This document shows, piece after piece, positions 1 through 5,903 of a DNA stretch of 8,194 nucleotides. Both the position numbers and the translations under genes were made by a program. Source of the DNA: an uncultured Fimbriimonadales bacterium (GTDB taxonomy: Bacteria; Armatimonadota; Fimbriimonadia; Fimbriimonadales; GBS-DC); the NCBI GenBank assembly GCA_937925775.1, contig CALAMM010000118.1, positions 1-8,194 on the forward strand. The letters are read 5' to 3'. Positions within the stretch are counted from its first letter, which is position 1, and each line of letters starts with the position of its first letter. The notes under the pieces are model-generated. The model was not told the DNA's origin. It ran no database searches and worked only from the letters and a program-made list of their open reading frames with translations.

Positions 1-190
1 TGGCTTGCCCCACAAATAGACATAGCGTCTCACTTACTCGCGCGGCGATATTGGTCAGCGCACCCAACACGACGCCTGTGCCGAGAGATTGTACGCCGAC
101 CTTCGTTCTTCAGTGCGACTCGCGCCTCCTTGCTCCTGGGCTAATACATAAGCGTCCATTCGTGCGTATGCCTCCCCATCAAAGTATACC
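1..190. other. left-edge region without a defensible gene
   Basis: No convincing gene is seen here. On the minus strand a short reading frame (159 down to 55) starts with ATG and would encode 34 residues (MDAYVLAQEQ...). It has GGGGAGG about 11 nt upstream but resembles nothing I know. A second minus-strand frame opens after a stop at 110-112, has a GTG at 68-70, and stays open through position 1 (reading VLGALTNIAARVSETL...), so it could be the first codons of a gene lying mostly outside the window. On the plus strand, frame 1 is open from position 1 to a TAA at 142-144, but it reads as an arginine-rich, antisense-like string. No tRNA or hairpin terminator was noticed. Confidence 0.3.
183..188 (-). 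promoter_or_regulatory. possible -10 element reading leftward
   Basis: Read on the minus strand the hexamer is TATACT, preceded by GG, just after the TGA of the small membrane-protein frame. It is the same hexamer as the -10 proposed for coaX. It could drive a leftward transcript into the unexplained left edge. No good -35 was recognised, and the downstream gene is uncertain, so this is a weak call. Confidence 0.3.
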
Positions 191-466
191 TCAAACCCCC
201 CAGAATCGTGGAATAAGCAGCGTCGCCACAATCCAAAAGAGCAAGTTGAGCGCCGCGCCCAACCCCAACATCGCCGCCAACATAATCAGCAACCGCCAAC
301 CGATGGACTGCACGGCTTGGTGGGGCTTTAGACAGCCTGTAAGCACCACTAGCAACGCGCCTGTAAGCGCAGTTATAGAGGTCGGATACCAACCCAGCGA
401 GGCAACGGTCACCACCCCGTCATAATCGGCCCCTGCGAGAAGCGCGTGCGTCGCGCGCGGGCGCAT
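191..466 (-). CDS. possible small membrane protein, function unknown
   Basis: This 91-residue reading frame is not a family I recognise. The hydrophilic N-terminus (about residues 1-17) is followed by two hydrophobic stretches, roughly residues 19-46 and 56-88, each long enough to cross the membrane, separated by a short polar segment (KPHQAVQ). It ends with a TGA at 191-193. The ATG at 464-466 has GGAG only 3 nt upstream, a poor spacing, and an in-frame stop lies seven codons before it, so a start slightly inside (GTG codons near residues 18-19) is equally possible. Codons lean towards G or C at the third position, as in the neighbouring genes, and the opposite strand reads as a typical antisense shadow. 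It is transcribed divergently from coaX, 98 bp away. It may be a real small integral membrane protein, but it could also be a chance frame. Confidence 0.42.
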   Translation of the reverse strand: MRPRATHALLAGADYDGVVTVASLGWYPTSITALTGALLVVLTGCLKPHQAVQSIGWRLLIMLAAMLGLGAALNLLFWIVATLLIPRFWGV

Positions 467-551
467 AGTCTCCGACGACGCTCAGCCTCAACAACGCCCT
501 CGCTATTCAGGTAGCCTGCGACTGGGGGTGCAATTCTCAATCGGGGGCGGG

Positions 552-557
552 TATACT
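552..557 (+). promoter_or_regulatory. -10 hexamer of the coaX operon, leaderless spacing
   Basis: TATACT matches the consensus TATAAT at five of six positions. It ends 7 nt before the GTG start of coaX, so transcription should begin at or next to the GTG. The spacer (CTCCTCT) is all pyrimidine apart from nothing purine-rich, so there is no Shine-Dalgarno sequence. No convincing -35 was seen 16-18 bp upstream (region around 528-534). Confidence 0.55.
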
Positions 558-564
558 CTCCTCT

Positions 565-1335
565 GTGCTACTGGGTGTCGATGTGGGCAATACGCATACT
601 GTGCTGGGCGTCTACGAATCGGGGCGCTGGCGTGCGTGGCGTGTGCATACGAACCCTGCCCGCACCGAAGATGAGCATTACACCTTGCTCCGCTCGCTGC
701 TGCAGGCGGCGGGGCTGGAAGCGCCAATCACGGGGGTCGCAATCTGCTCGGTGGTGCCTGCTTTAGAGGAGCCGTTGCGCCAGTTGGCGCGGCGCTGGCT
801 GGGCTGTGAACCGCTGGTGGTCACGACCGCCCTCGACTTGGGGTTGCAAATCGACTATGAGCCGCCGAGTGCAGTGGGGGCTGACCGCTTGGCGAACGCG
901 GTGGCAGCGGTGCATCACTTCGGCAAACCCGTCATCGTGGTCGATTTCGGCACGGCGACGACGCTGGATGTTGTCTCGCGCGAGGGGGTCTATGAGGGGG
1001 GCGCAATTCTGCCTGGGGTGGAGCTGATGCTCGAATCGTTGGCGGGGCGCACGGCGCGCCTACCCCGAATTGCGATAGAGGGCGCGTGCCGCCCCATCGG
1101 TAAAACTACCCCTGAGAGCCTGCGCAGCGGCGTGCTGCTTGGCTCTGTCGGTGCCATCGAACATCTGCTGCACCTGTTCCGACAGGAGCTGGGCGCGGAT
1201 GCGCCCGTGGTCGCAACAGGCGGACTGGCGGAGCGGTTCGCCCCAAAGTGCCCCAGCATCCAGCGGGTCGAGCCGATGCTGACGCTGGAAGGGCTGCGCA
1301 TTCTATGGCAACGCCATCACCAGGAGGTCTTATGA
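565..1335 (+). CDS. coaX: type III pantothenate kinase
   Basis: CoaX phosphorylates pantothenate to 4'-phosphopantothenate, the first step of coenzyme A synthesis, in the cytoplasm. Type III enzymes belong to the ASKHA ATPase fold, are not feedback-inhibited by CoA and need a monovalent cation. The 256-residue length is normal for the family. Visible signatures are the N-terminal phosphate-binding DVGNT (residues 6-10), GADR (105-108), the DFGTATT loop with the conserved Asp at 127 (127-133), GGAILPG (145-151), a TTP segment (181-183) and the C-terminal ATGG (217-220). The GTG at 565 is chosen because translation gives VLLGVDVGNT, the usual start just before the first motif, and because the -10 hexamer lies immediately upstream. 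It is the first gene of an operon; its TGA overlaps the next ATG as ATGA. The protein looks intact. Confidence 0.96.
   Translation: MLLGVDVGNTHTVLGVYESGRWRAWRVHTNPARTEDEHYTLLRSLLQAAGLEAPITGVAICSVVPALEEPLRQLARRWLGCEPLVVTTALDLGLQIDYEPPSAVGADRLANAVAAVHHFGKPVIVVDFGTATTLDVVSREGVYEGGAILPGVELMLESLAGRTARLPRIAIEGACRPIGKTTPESLRSGVLLGSVGAIEHLLHLFRQELGADAPVVATGGLAERFAPKCPSIQRVEPMLTLEGLRILWQRHHQEVL
1322..1327 (+). promoter_or_regulatory. strong ribosome binding site inside the end of coaX
   Basis: AGGAGG lies 4 nt before the ATG at 1332, inside the last codons of coaX. It decides the start of the second operon gene, since the same frame stays open further upstream within coaX. It contrasts with the promoter-proximal genes in this window, which lack such a site. 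Confidence 0.8.
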
Positions 1336-1967
1336 ATCAGGAGATGCAACAGGCGTGGAGCCTCATTCGCGAACGGGTCAAACAGCAGGTGACAGGGCGC
1401 ACCCTCTACCGCGCCCTCGACGCCCTCCAACTGGTGACCATCGAAGGCGATACCGTCGTCCTCGGACTGCCCCACGAGGAGTATTCGCTCGCGGGACACC
1501 TGAACGCTCCCACCGTGCGCAAGTGGATAGAACAGTTCCTCGCAGAGGCTTACGCCATCCGACCCCAGCTGGTGATTATCGAGGGCGTGACCCTGCACGA
1601 CTGGCAGCTGTATCAGCGCAAGCAGGAGGAGCTGCGTCGCCTGAGCGAGCAGGGCACGCGCAAACGCGAGACCGAAACGCGCTCCTACACGAACTGGGAA
1701 ACCGTGTACGAGCAGGTCGGGCGCAAGTTCGCCGAGACGCCCGGACGCAGTCTCGCCACCAACCGCGCTCGCTACCTGAACGAGATGATCGAGTTCGTGC
1801 GGGATGCCCTGCAACGGATGCCTGTCGAGACCGAAGCGGACGAACGGCAGCTGAATCGGGTGATTGAGCGTATCGCAACGAATGTGGACGCGCCTGCCGC
1901 CATCGTCGCGTGGCTTATCTTACACGCCCCAACCAATCCGAATTATGAACCGCATCCAACGTCGTGA
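1332..1967 (+). CDS. DnaA domain I-like protein, function unknown
   Basis: This 211-residue cytoplasmic protein has no signal peptide or membrane span. Residues about 5-75 follow the pattern of the DnaA N-terminal domain: a Trp-containing first helix (W9), a Y-x-A-L stretch (25-29), then EGDTVVLGLP (38-47), matching the beta-hairpin segment of DnaA domain I, and a helix ending ...RKWIEQFLAE (63-72). The AAA+ ATPase and DNA-binding domains of DnaA are absent. A charged, Arg/Glu-rich helical stretch (about 93-117) leads to a second helical region (120-198) I cannot assign. The start is the ATG preceded by AGGAGG, overlapping the coaX stop by 4 nt; the 3' end overlaps the next gene by 23 nt. Resemblance to DnaA domain I is read by eye. 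In DnaA that domain mediates self-association and contacts with partner proteins, so a protein-interaction role is possible but unproven. Confidence 0.8.
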   Translation: MNQEMQQAWSLIRERVKQQVTGRTLYRALDALQLVTIEGDTVVLGLPHEEYSLAGHLNAPTVRKWIEQFLAEAYAIRPQLVIIEGVTLHDWQLYQRKQEELRRLSEQGTRKRETETRSYTNWETVYEQVGRKFAETPGRSLATNRARYLNEMIEFVRDALQRMPVETEADERQLNRVIERIATNVDAPAAIVAWLILHAPTNPNYEPHPTS

Positions 1968-3093
1968 ACGCCTGCTAATAGGCATCCTCGTCGTATTGAT
2001 TATGATTGGCGCACTTGCGCTTATCCGCTCCCAACCTTGGGGGCGGGTTGACCTGCGCCCTCTCAAACCGAACACGCCGAACTGGATTGTTTGCGTGCGG
2101 TTGAACGACGACGCGCACGGCGACATCGTGATGCTCCTGCCCGACGGGCAGACCCTGATGCTCACGGAGGACAACTTCGATGACCGCAGCCCCGACTGGG
2201 CGCCCGACGGCAAAAAACTCGTCTTCTCGTCCAATCGGCGGGATTATGTGTACCAACTCTGGACTATCGACCCCGACGGCAGGGGGCTGAGCCAGCTCAC
2301 GCTCGGCGGCGGCGCGAAACTCGCCCCCTACTACGACCGCGACGGACGCTACATTCTCCATATAGCGCAAGGACTGGTGACGGAGGTCGATGTGAAGGGA
2401 GTGCACTCCCTGCAGCTCATCCCGTCCGCTTCGCAGATGGTTCAGGTGCGCGAACAGTACGGGCAGATTGCGTTCCGCTATGCGAAGCGCCCGAACCCAG
2501 ACCTTATCGCGGCGGTGCAGCGCATCGACGAGGGCGAGCAGGTAGTGCTACAAGACCTGAGACGGACATCGCAACAGTTCACCTTGCCGGTGGTCATCGC
2601 GGGCGAGCAAGTCGACCTCGATTGGGCGCCAAAAGGTCAAAGCCTCGTGGTAGGCGGGGCGGGACTCGTCGTGCCAACCGCTGAAGGTGAATTGAGGGTC
2701 GGCGGCATCATCCGCTTTGACTTTGGGGAGAACTCAGGGGAGATTAAGCCGCTTCCGCTATGGCTCTCGCGCGATAATTCGCAAGCCGCCATCGAGCTCG
2801 TCTGGTCGCCCGACGGCTCGCGGGTGGCGTTCGTGCTGTGCGAACGGCGCCGCGACGGGGCGCTCCAGCGCGTTGGGCTGGCGACCGTGCCCGAAACCGG
2901 CGGCGCACCGACCGTGATTGTGGAAGGCGAGGTGTATCACCCGCACTGGTCCCCCGACGGGCAGCAGCTTGTGTTCGCGATGGGGAAGCCAGGCAACCGT
3001 CAGATTTACACGGTACGCATCGATGGCACGGAACTTACCCAGCGCACGCAGTCGGGGGACTACCTCACGCCGAAGTGGTCGCCAGCGCGGTAG
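1945..3093 (+). CDS. membrane-anchored TolB-like beta-propeller protein
   Basis: The 382-residue protein begins with a basic stretch (RIQRRER) and one hydrophobic segment (about residues 10-27), with no clear signal peptidase site, so it is probably an N-terminal membrane anchor with the rest outside the cytoplasmic membrane. The remainder shows PD40/TolB-type propeller blades: PDWAPDGKKLVF (83-94), a degenerate blade near DRDGRYI (131-137), DLDWAPKGQSLVV (224-236), VWSPDGSRVAF (286-296), HWSPDGQQLVF (334-344) and a closing PKWSPAR. Such propellers usually bind proteins or polymers; no catalytic domain is present. The ATG at 1945 is chosen because it places the membrane segment at the N-terminus; it overlaps the preceding gene by 23 nt and has no Shine-Dalgarno sequence, which points to translational coupling. 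No tolA, tolQ, tolR or pal lies nearby, so it should not be called TolB proper. Confidence 0.88.
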   Translation: MNRIQRRERLLIGILVVLIMIGALALIRSQPWGRVDLRPLKPNTPNWIVCVRLNDDAHGDIVMLLPDGQTLMLTEDNFDDRSPDWAPDGKKLVFSSNRRDYVYQLWTIDPDGRGLSQLTLGGGAKLAPYYDRDGRYILHIAQGLVTEVDVKGVHSLQLIPSASQMVQVREQYGQIAFRYAKRPNPDLIAAVQRIDEGEQVVLQDLRRTSQQFTLPVVIAGEQVDLDWAPKGQSLVVGGAGLVVPTAEGELRVGGIIRFDFGENSGEIKPLPLWLSRDNSQAAIELVWSPDGSRVAFVLCERRRDGALQRVGLATVPETGGAPTVIVEGEVYHPHWSPDGQQLVFAMGKPGNRQIYTVRIDGTELTQRTQSGDYLTPKWSPAR

Positions 3094-3102
3094 CGTCTAC
3101 GA

Positions 3103-4563
3103 TTACGCCGCGTTCACCAGCGTCGCGCTCGGTGTCGGCTCCAGCAGGGGCGGTGTCGGGAACACGCACACGAACGCCGTGCCCTTGCCGCGCTCGGACT
3201 GCACAACGATTGTGCCCTGATGTTTCTCGATGGCGCGTCGCACCAGCATCAGCCCAATCCCACTGCCTCCCTGCTTTGTGGTAATCGCGCGTTCAAACAG
3301 ATGATCACGCGCCTCAGGTGGCATCCCCGGACCCGTGTCCCGTATCACCAAAATCGTCTTTTCGGAATGCTCAACCCATTCGTATTCGATGCGTCGCTCG
3401 CCGTCCCAGTCGCGCATGGCTTGAATCGCGTTCAAGGTCAGGTTCAAAAACAGCTGCATCAGGTAGCGGCGGTCGGCTCGCATGCGCAGGTTCAACGGGA
3501 TGTGGTTCACAATCTGCACGGGCGGGTTCAGCAACCGCGCGCCTGAAAGCTGTTCCACCTCACGAGCAAGCTGCGCAGGGGCAACCTCAGCCAGTTCCAC
3601 ATCACCCTCCTCGCGCGTCATCGCCAGTAGATCCATCAGATATTGGTGCGCCTGCTGGGTGGCGCTGCGGATATTCTCGAAGTAGCGCACAGAATCGAAC
3701 TGTGGGTCCTTGCGCGCTCGCATCATCCCCACATCCGCAAGCGATTGCACATTATTGAAGAAGTTTTTCAGGTCGTGGACAATCCCGCGCACAATCTGCC
3801 CGATGGTGCTGAGCCGCTCCTGCTCGACCATCTGCCGATAGGCGTCCTGCAACTCGCGGTTCGCCTGCGCCAGCTCGTTTGTAAGTTGGTAGATTTGCGC
3901 GTTCAGCCGCAACGAGAATGCCAGCGACACAACCCAATAGTTATAGTTCCATGTGGGCAGGAAGGTGATTATGCCGTAGTAGACGAGCATATCCGCCGTC
4001 ACCAGCGGGATCATCAAGCTCAGAGCGCCGAGCAGCAGGCGGTCGTGCAAGCTGTGTCGCCGCCACTGCCGAAATGCGACCCCAAAAATTCCCAGAAAGG
4101 CGAGCAGATACACGATAGAGTAAATCAGTCCCAAGGGCGTGCTATCGGCTTGGAAATAGTAGCCTCCCAGCACAATAGGGCGCGGTTCGAAGTGGGGCTC
4201 CACAATCCAGCCCAGCAGAGCGAACAGGGGCAACGGGATTGTAATCAGCCACAGTGCCCCCGTCCAGCGACGCAGTCCCAGATTGAGCAAGTTGTTGAGA
4301 AGTTGCACAAACAGCGTGGCGCAGAACGAGGACGCCACAAACTGCCCTATCGCATAGGCGTAGGCGTTCGGGGGCGGTTGGGGCGTCGGCCGATACATCT
4401 GCACATCCACGAAGCTGAAGATAAGACAGCATACAAGGAACGCAACCAGCCACAGGTTGCGTCCCCACCCTCTGGTGAGGAGTGCCTGCAGCGCGTGGTG
4501 AATTATCAGGTAGCCGTACAGTCCCGCGCTCAGCCACAAAATCGCTTGCGTCCCGCTGTGCAT
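3103..4563 (-). CDS. multi-span membrane sensor histidine kinase
   Basis: The 486-residue protein is a two-component sensor kinase. The N-terminal half has six or seven hydrophobic spans (about residues 6-26, 36-53, 69-92, 101-123, 144-165, 174-196 and perhaps 205-220) with short loops, so any signal is likely sensed in or near the membrane. A probable coiled coil (221-250) leads to the phosphoacceptor region GIVHDLKNFFNN, with His263, of the HDLKN type also seen in NtrB-like kinases. The ATPase domain has an N-box with Asn378 (LNLTLNAIQAM), the G1 motif DTGPGMP (409-415) and the G2 motif GGSGIGL (432-438). All key residues are present. The C-terminus ends in a Pro-rich tail. No response regulator gene is in the window. 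The gene converges on the propeller gene with only 9 bp between them and is divergent from the exporter gene. The signal and target are unknown. Confidence 0.93.
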   Translation of the reverse strand: MHSGTQAILWLSAGLYGYLIIHHALQALLTRGWGRNLWLVAFLVCCLIFSFVDVQMYRPTPQPPPNAYAYAIGQFVASSFCATLFVQLLNNLLNLGLRRWTGALWLITIPLPLFALLGWIVEPHFEPRPIVLGGYYFQADSTPLGLIYSIVYLLAFLGIFGVAFRQWRRHSLHDRLLLGALSLMIPLVTADMLVYYGIITFLPTWNYNYWVVSLAFSLRLNAQIYQLTNELAQANRELQDAYRQMVEQERLSTIGQIVRGIVHDLKNFFNNVQSLADVGMMRARKDPQFDSVRYFENIRSATQQAHQYLMDLLAMTREEGDVELAEVAPAQLAREVEQLSGARLLNPPVQIVNHIPLNLRMRADRRYLMQLFLNLTLNAIQAMRDWDGERRIEYEWVEHSEKTILVIRDTGPGMPPEARDHLFERAITTKQGGSGIGLMLVRRAIEKHQGTIVVQSERGKGTAFVCVFPTPPLLEPTPSATLVNAA

Positions 4564-4570
4564 TCCACCG

Positions 4571-4575
4571 CTCCT
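4571..4575 (-). promoter_or_regulatory. ribosome binding site of the sensor kinase gene
   Basis: On the minus strand AGGAG sits 7 nt before the ATG at 4561-4563. This supports the chosen start and shows that the kinase mRNA has an untranslated leader, unlike the divergent exporter gene. Confidence 0.75.
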
Positions 4576-4595
4576 GAAAAGTTATTCCACAGATA

Positions 4596-4641
4596 CGCGC
4601 TTCGAACATCTTTGCGGAATTAGGGTATATTCGAGAGCGCG
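4596..4641. repeat. inverted repeat between kinase and exporter genes
   Basis: The arm at 4596-4606 (CGCGCTTCGAA) is the reverse complement of the arm at 4630-4641 (TTCGAGAGCGCG) apart from one extra base, separated by 23 bp. The right arm overlaps the last two bases of the exporter -10 element and reaches the first base of its GTG start. The left arm lies upstream of the kinase start. It could be a pair of operator half-sites or an RNA hairpin; a chance match is not excluded. Confidence 0.4.
4626..4631 (+). promoter_or_regulatory. -10 hexamer of the exporter gene, near-leaderless
   Basis: TATATT matches TATAAT at five of six positions and ends 9 nt before the GTG at 4641. Transcription would start within about 0-3 nt of the start codon. 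The spacer CGAGAGCGC contains GAGAG, a weak purine run, but most of it would lie upstream of the mRNA 5' end. No clear -35 was found. Confidence 0.45.
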
Positions 4642-5903
4642 TGTCCAAAACATCGCTCGAATCGGACTTATCCAAACCGAATTCATTATCGGCTCGGCGT
4701 CATAAGACTTTTCAATCGATGCGCTCACCCGCGTTTCGCAGGTACTGGGTGGGGGCGTTCTTGTCGTTTGTCGGCTCGTGGATCCAGAATGTGGCGCAGA
4801 GCTGGCTGGTGTACGACTTGACGCGCTCGGAGTTCCTGCTGGGTGTGGTGGGCTTTGTGCAGGGCTTGCCCCTGTTATTCCTTGCTCCGATTGGCGGCGC
4901 GTTATCGGACCGCTGGAACCGCAGGCAGATCCTGCTCATTACTCAGAGCCTGTTCGCTCTTAACGCCCTAACGCTCGCGTTCTTGACCTTTATAGGCGCG
5001 ATTCGGTATGAGTATATTCTTGTGCTGGTGCTGCTGAATGGCGTGGTGCTGGCTATCGATTTGCCGACGCGCCAGTCGCTGGTGGCGCACTTAGTCCCGC
5101 GCGAGGATCTTGCAAACGGGATTGCCTTGAACGCGGCGGCGTTCCACACAGCGCGTATTCTGGGGCCTGCGGTCGGTGGCGTGCTGCTGGAGTGGGTGGG
5201 GCCTGCGCCGTGTTTTCTCATCAACGGATTGAGTTTCTCAGCGATCCTGCTCGCTTTGCTTACGATTCAGGTACAGTCGGTGTCTGACGGACGCCCCCAA
5301 GCAGGTATTCTGCAGTCGTTGCGTGAGGGGGTGGACTTTGTGCGGGCGCGACGCGGACTGCTGATGCTCTGGGTGAATGTGATGGTGCTTAGCATGTTTG
5401 GGCTATCATACTTGGTGCTGATGCCTGTGTTTGCGGCGGAGGTGTTGAAGATCGGCAAGGCGGGTCTGGGGCAGCTTTATACTTTTGCAGGCGTTGGTTC
5501 TCTGGCTGGTCTGCTGCTGACGGCGCGGCTGGCAGGCGAGTTTCCGCGCGGCTGGCTGATTATCCTCGCAGCGAATGCGTTCGGATGGAGCGTGATGGGC
5601 TTCGCCGTGGTCGGCAGTGCCTGGCTTGCTAAGGGGTTGCTGATTCTTGCGGGCATGTTCGGCGTGATGCAGTTGGTTATCACGAACACGGCGATGCAGA
5701 CCGCTGCTCCTGATTCCCTGCGTGGGCGAGTGGTGTCGCTCCACACTTGGGCGATTAACGCGCCTGCGCCGTTCGCCTCGCTGCTGATTGGCAAGCTGGC
5801 ACAGCAGTTCGGCGCACCGACGGCGGTCGTTGTGTGTACCAGTGTATGTATCGTGTTTGCGCTGGTGCTTGCTTTTGTGCCCGAGGTGCGTCGGATTGCT
5901 TAG
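4641..5903 (+). CDS. MFS exporter, MFS_3 / EntS-like family
   Basis: The 420-residue protein has the layout of a 12-span major facilitator transporter of the MFS_3 group, which includes the enterobactin exporter EntS and many predicted drug or metabolite exporters. The first span begins near residue 33 with the family pattern ...WIQNVAQSWLVYDLT (47-61). Loop 2-3 carries motif A, GGALSDRWNRRQI (85-97). Other family-like segments are ILGPAVGG (173-180), a central cytoplasmic loop (about 211-238) and DSLRGRVVSL (358-367). It would use the proton gradient to export a small molecule across the cytoplasmic membrane; the substrate cannot be deduced. The GTG at 4641 is preferred because a -10 hexamer sits just upstream; an ATG at 4719 (residue 27, MRSPAF) would also leave the first span intact and is the main alternative. 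The stop codon interlocks with that of the convergent deacylase gene. Confidence 0.9.
   Translation: MSKTSLESDLSKPNSLSARRHKTFQSMRSPAFRRYWVGAFLSFVGSWIQNVAQSWLVYDLTRSEFLLGVVGFVQGLPLLFLAPIGGALSDRWNRRQILLITQSLFALNALTLAFLTFIGAIRYEYILVLVLLNGVVLAIDLPTRQSLVAHLVPREDLANGIALNAAAFHTARILGPAVGGVLLEWVGPAPCFLINGLSFSAILLALLTIQVQSVSDGRPQAGILQSLREGVDFVRARRGLLMLWVNVMVLSMFGLSYLVLMPVFAAEVLKIGKAGLGQLYTFAGVGSLAGLLLTARLAGEFPRGWLIILAANAFGWSVMGFAVVGSAWLAKGLLILAGMFGVMQLVITNTAMQTAAPDSLRGRVVSLHTWAINAPAPFASLLIGKLAQQFGAPTAVVVCTSVCIVFALVLAFVPEVRRIA

Noticed and set aside
51..425. Plus-strand open frame of 124 codons opposite the small membrane protein
   Set aside because: The composition (runs of Pro, Asn and Thr opposite Leu, Gly and Val codons) is typical of antisense. 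There is no ribosome binding site or recognisable motif.
441..466. Alternating GC-rich stretch resembling a Z-DNA-prone or palindromic element
   Set aside because: It is short, lies at the start of the small membrane-protein frame and is of a kind expected by chance in GC-rich DNA.
1355..1867. Alternative frame of 170 codons inside the DnaA domain I-like gene
   Set aside because: It is an out-of-frame Arg/Pro-rich shadow. The chosen frame has the strong ribosome binding site and the domain resemblance.
3115..3134. GC-rich hairpin (CACCAGCG / CGCTCGGTG) near the convergent ends of the propeller and kinase genes
   Set aside because: The stem has a bulge and a 3-nt loop, lies inside the kinase coding sequence and has no T-run on either side. 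It is too weak to call a terminator.
3643..4623. Long plus-strand open frame (326 codons) opposite the sensor kinase
   Set aside because: It is antisense to the membrane half of an intact kinase with all motifs. Its Gln/Arg/His-rich composition is what antisense of hydrophobic codons produces, and no domain or start signal is seen.
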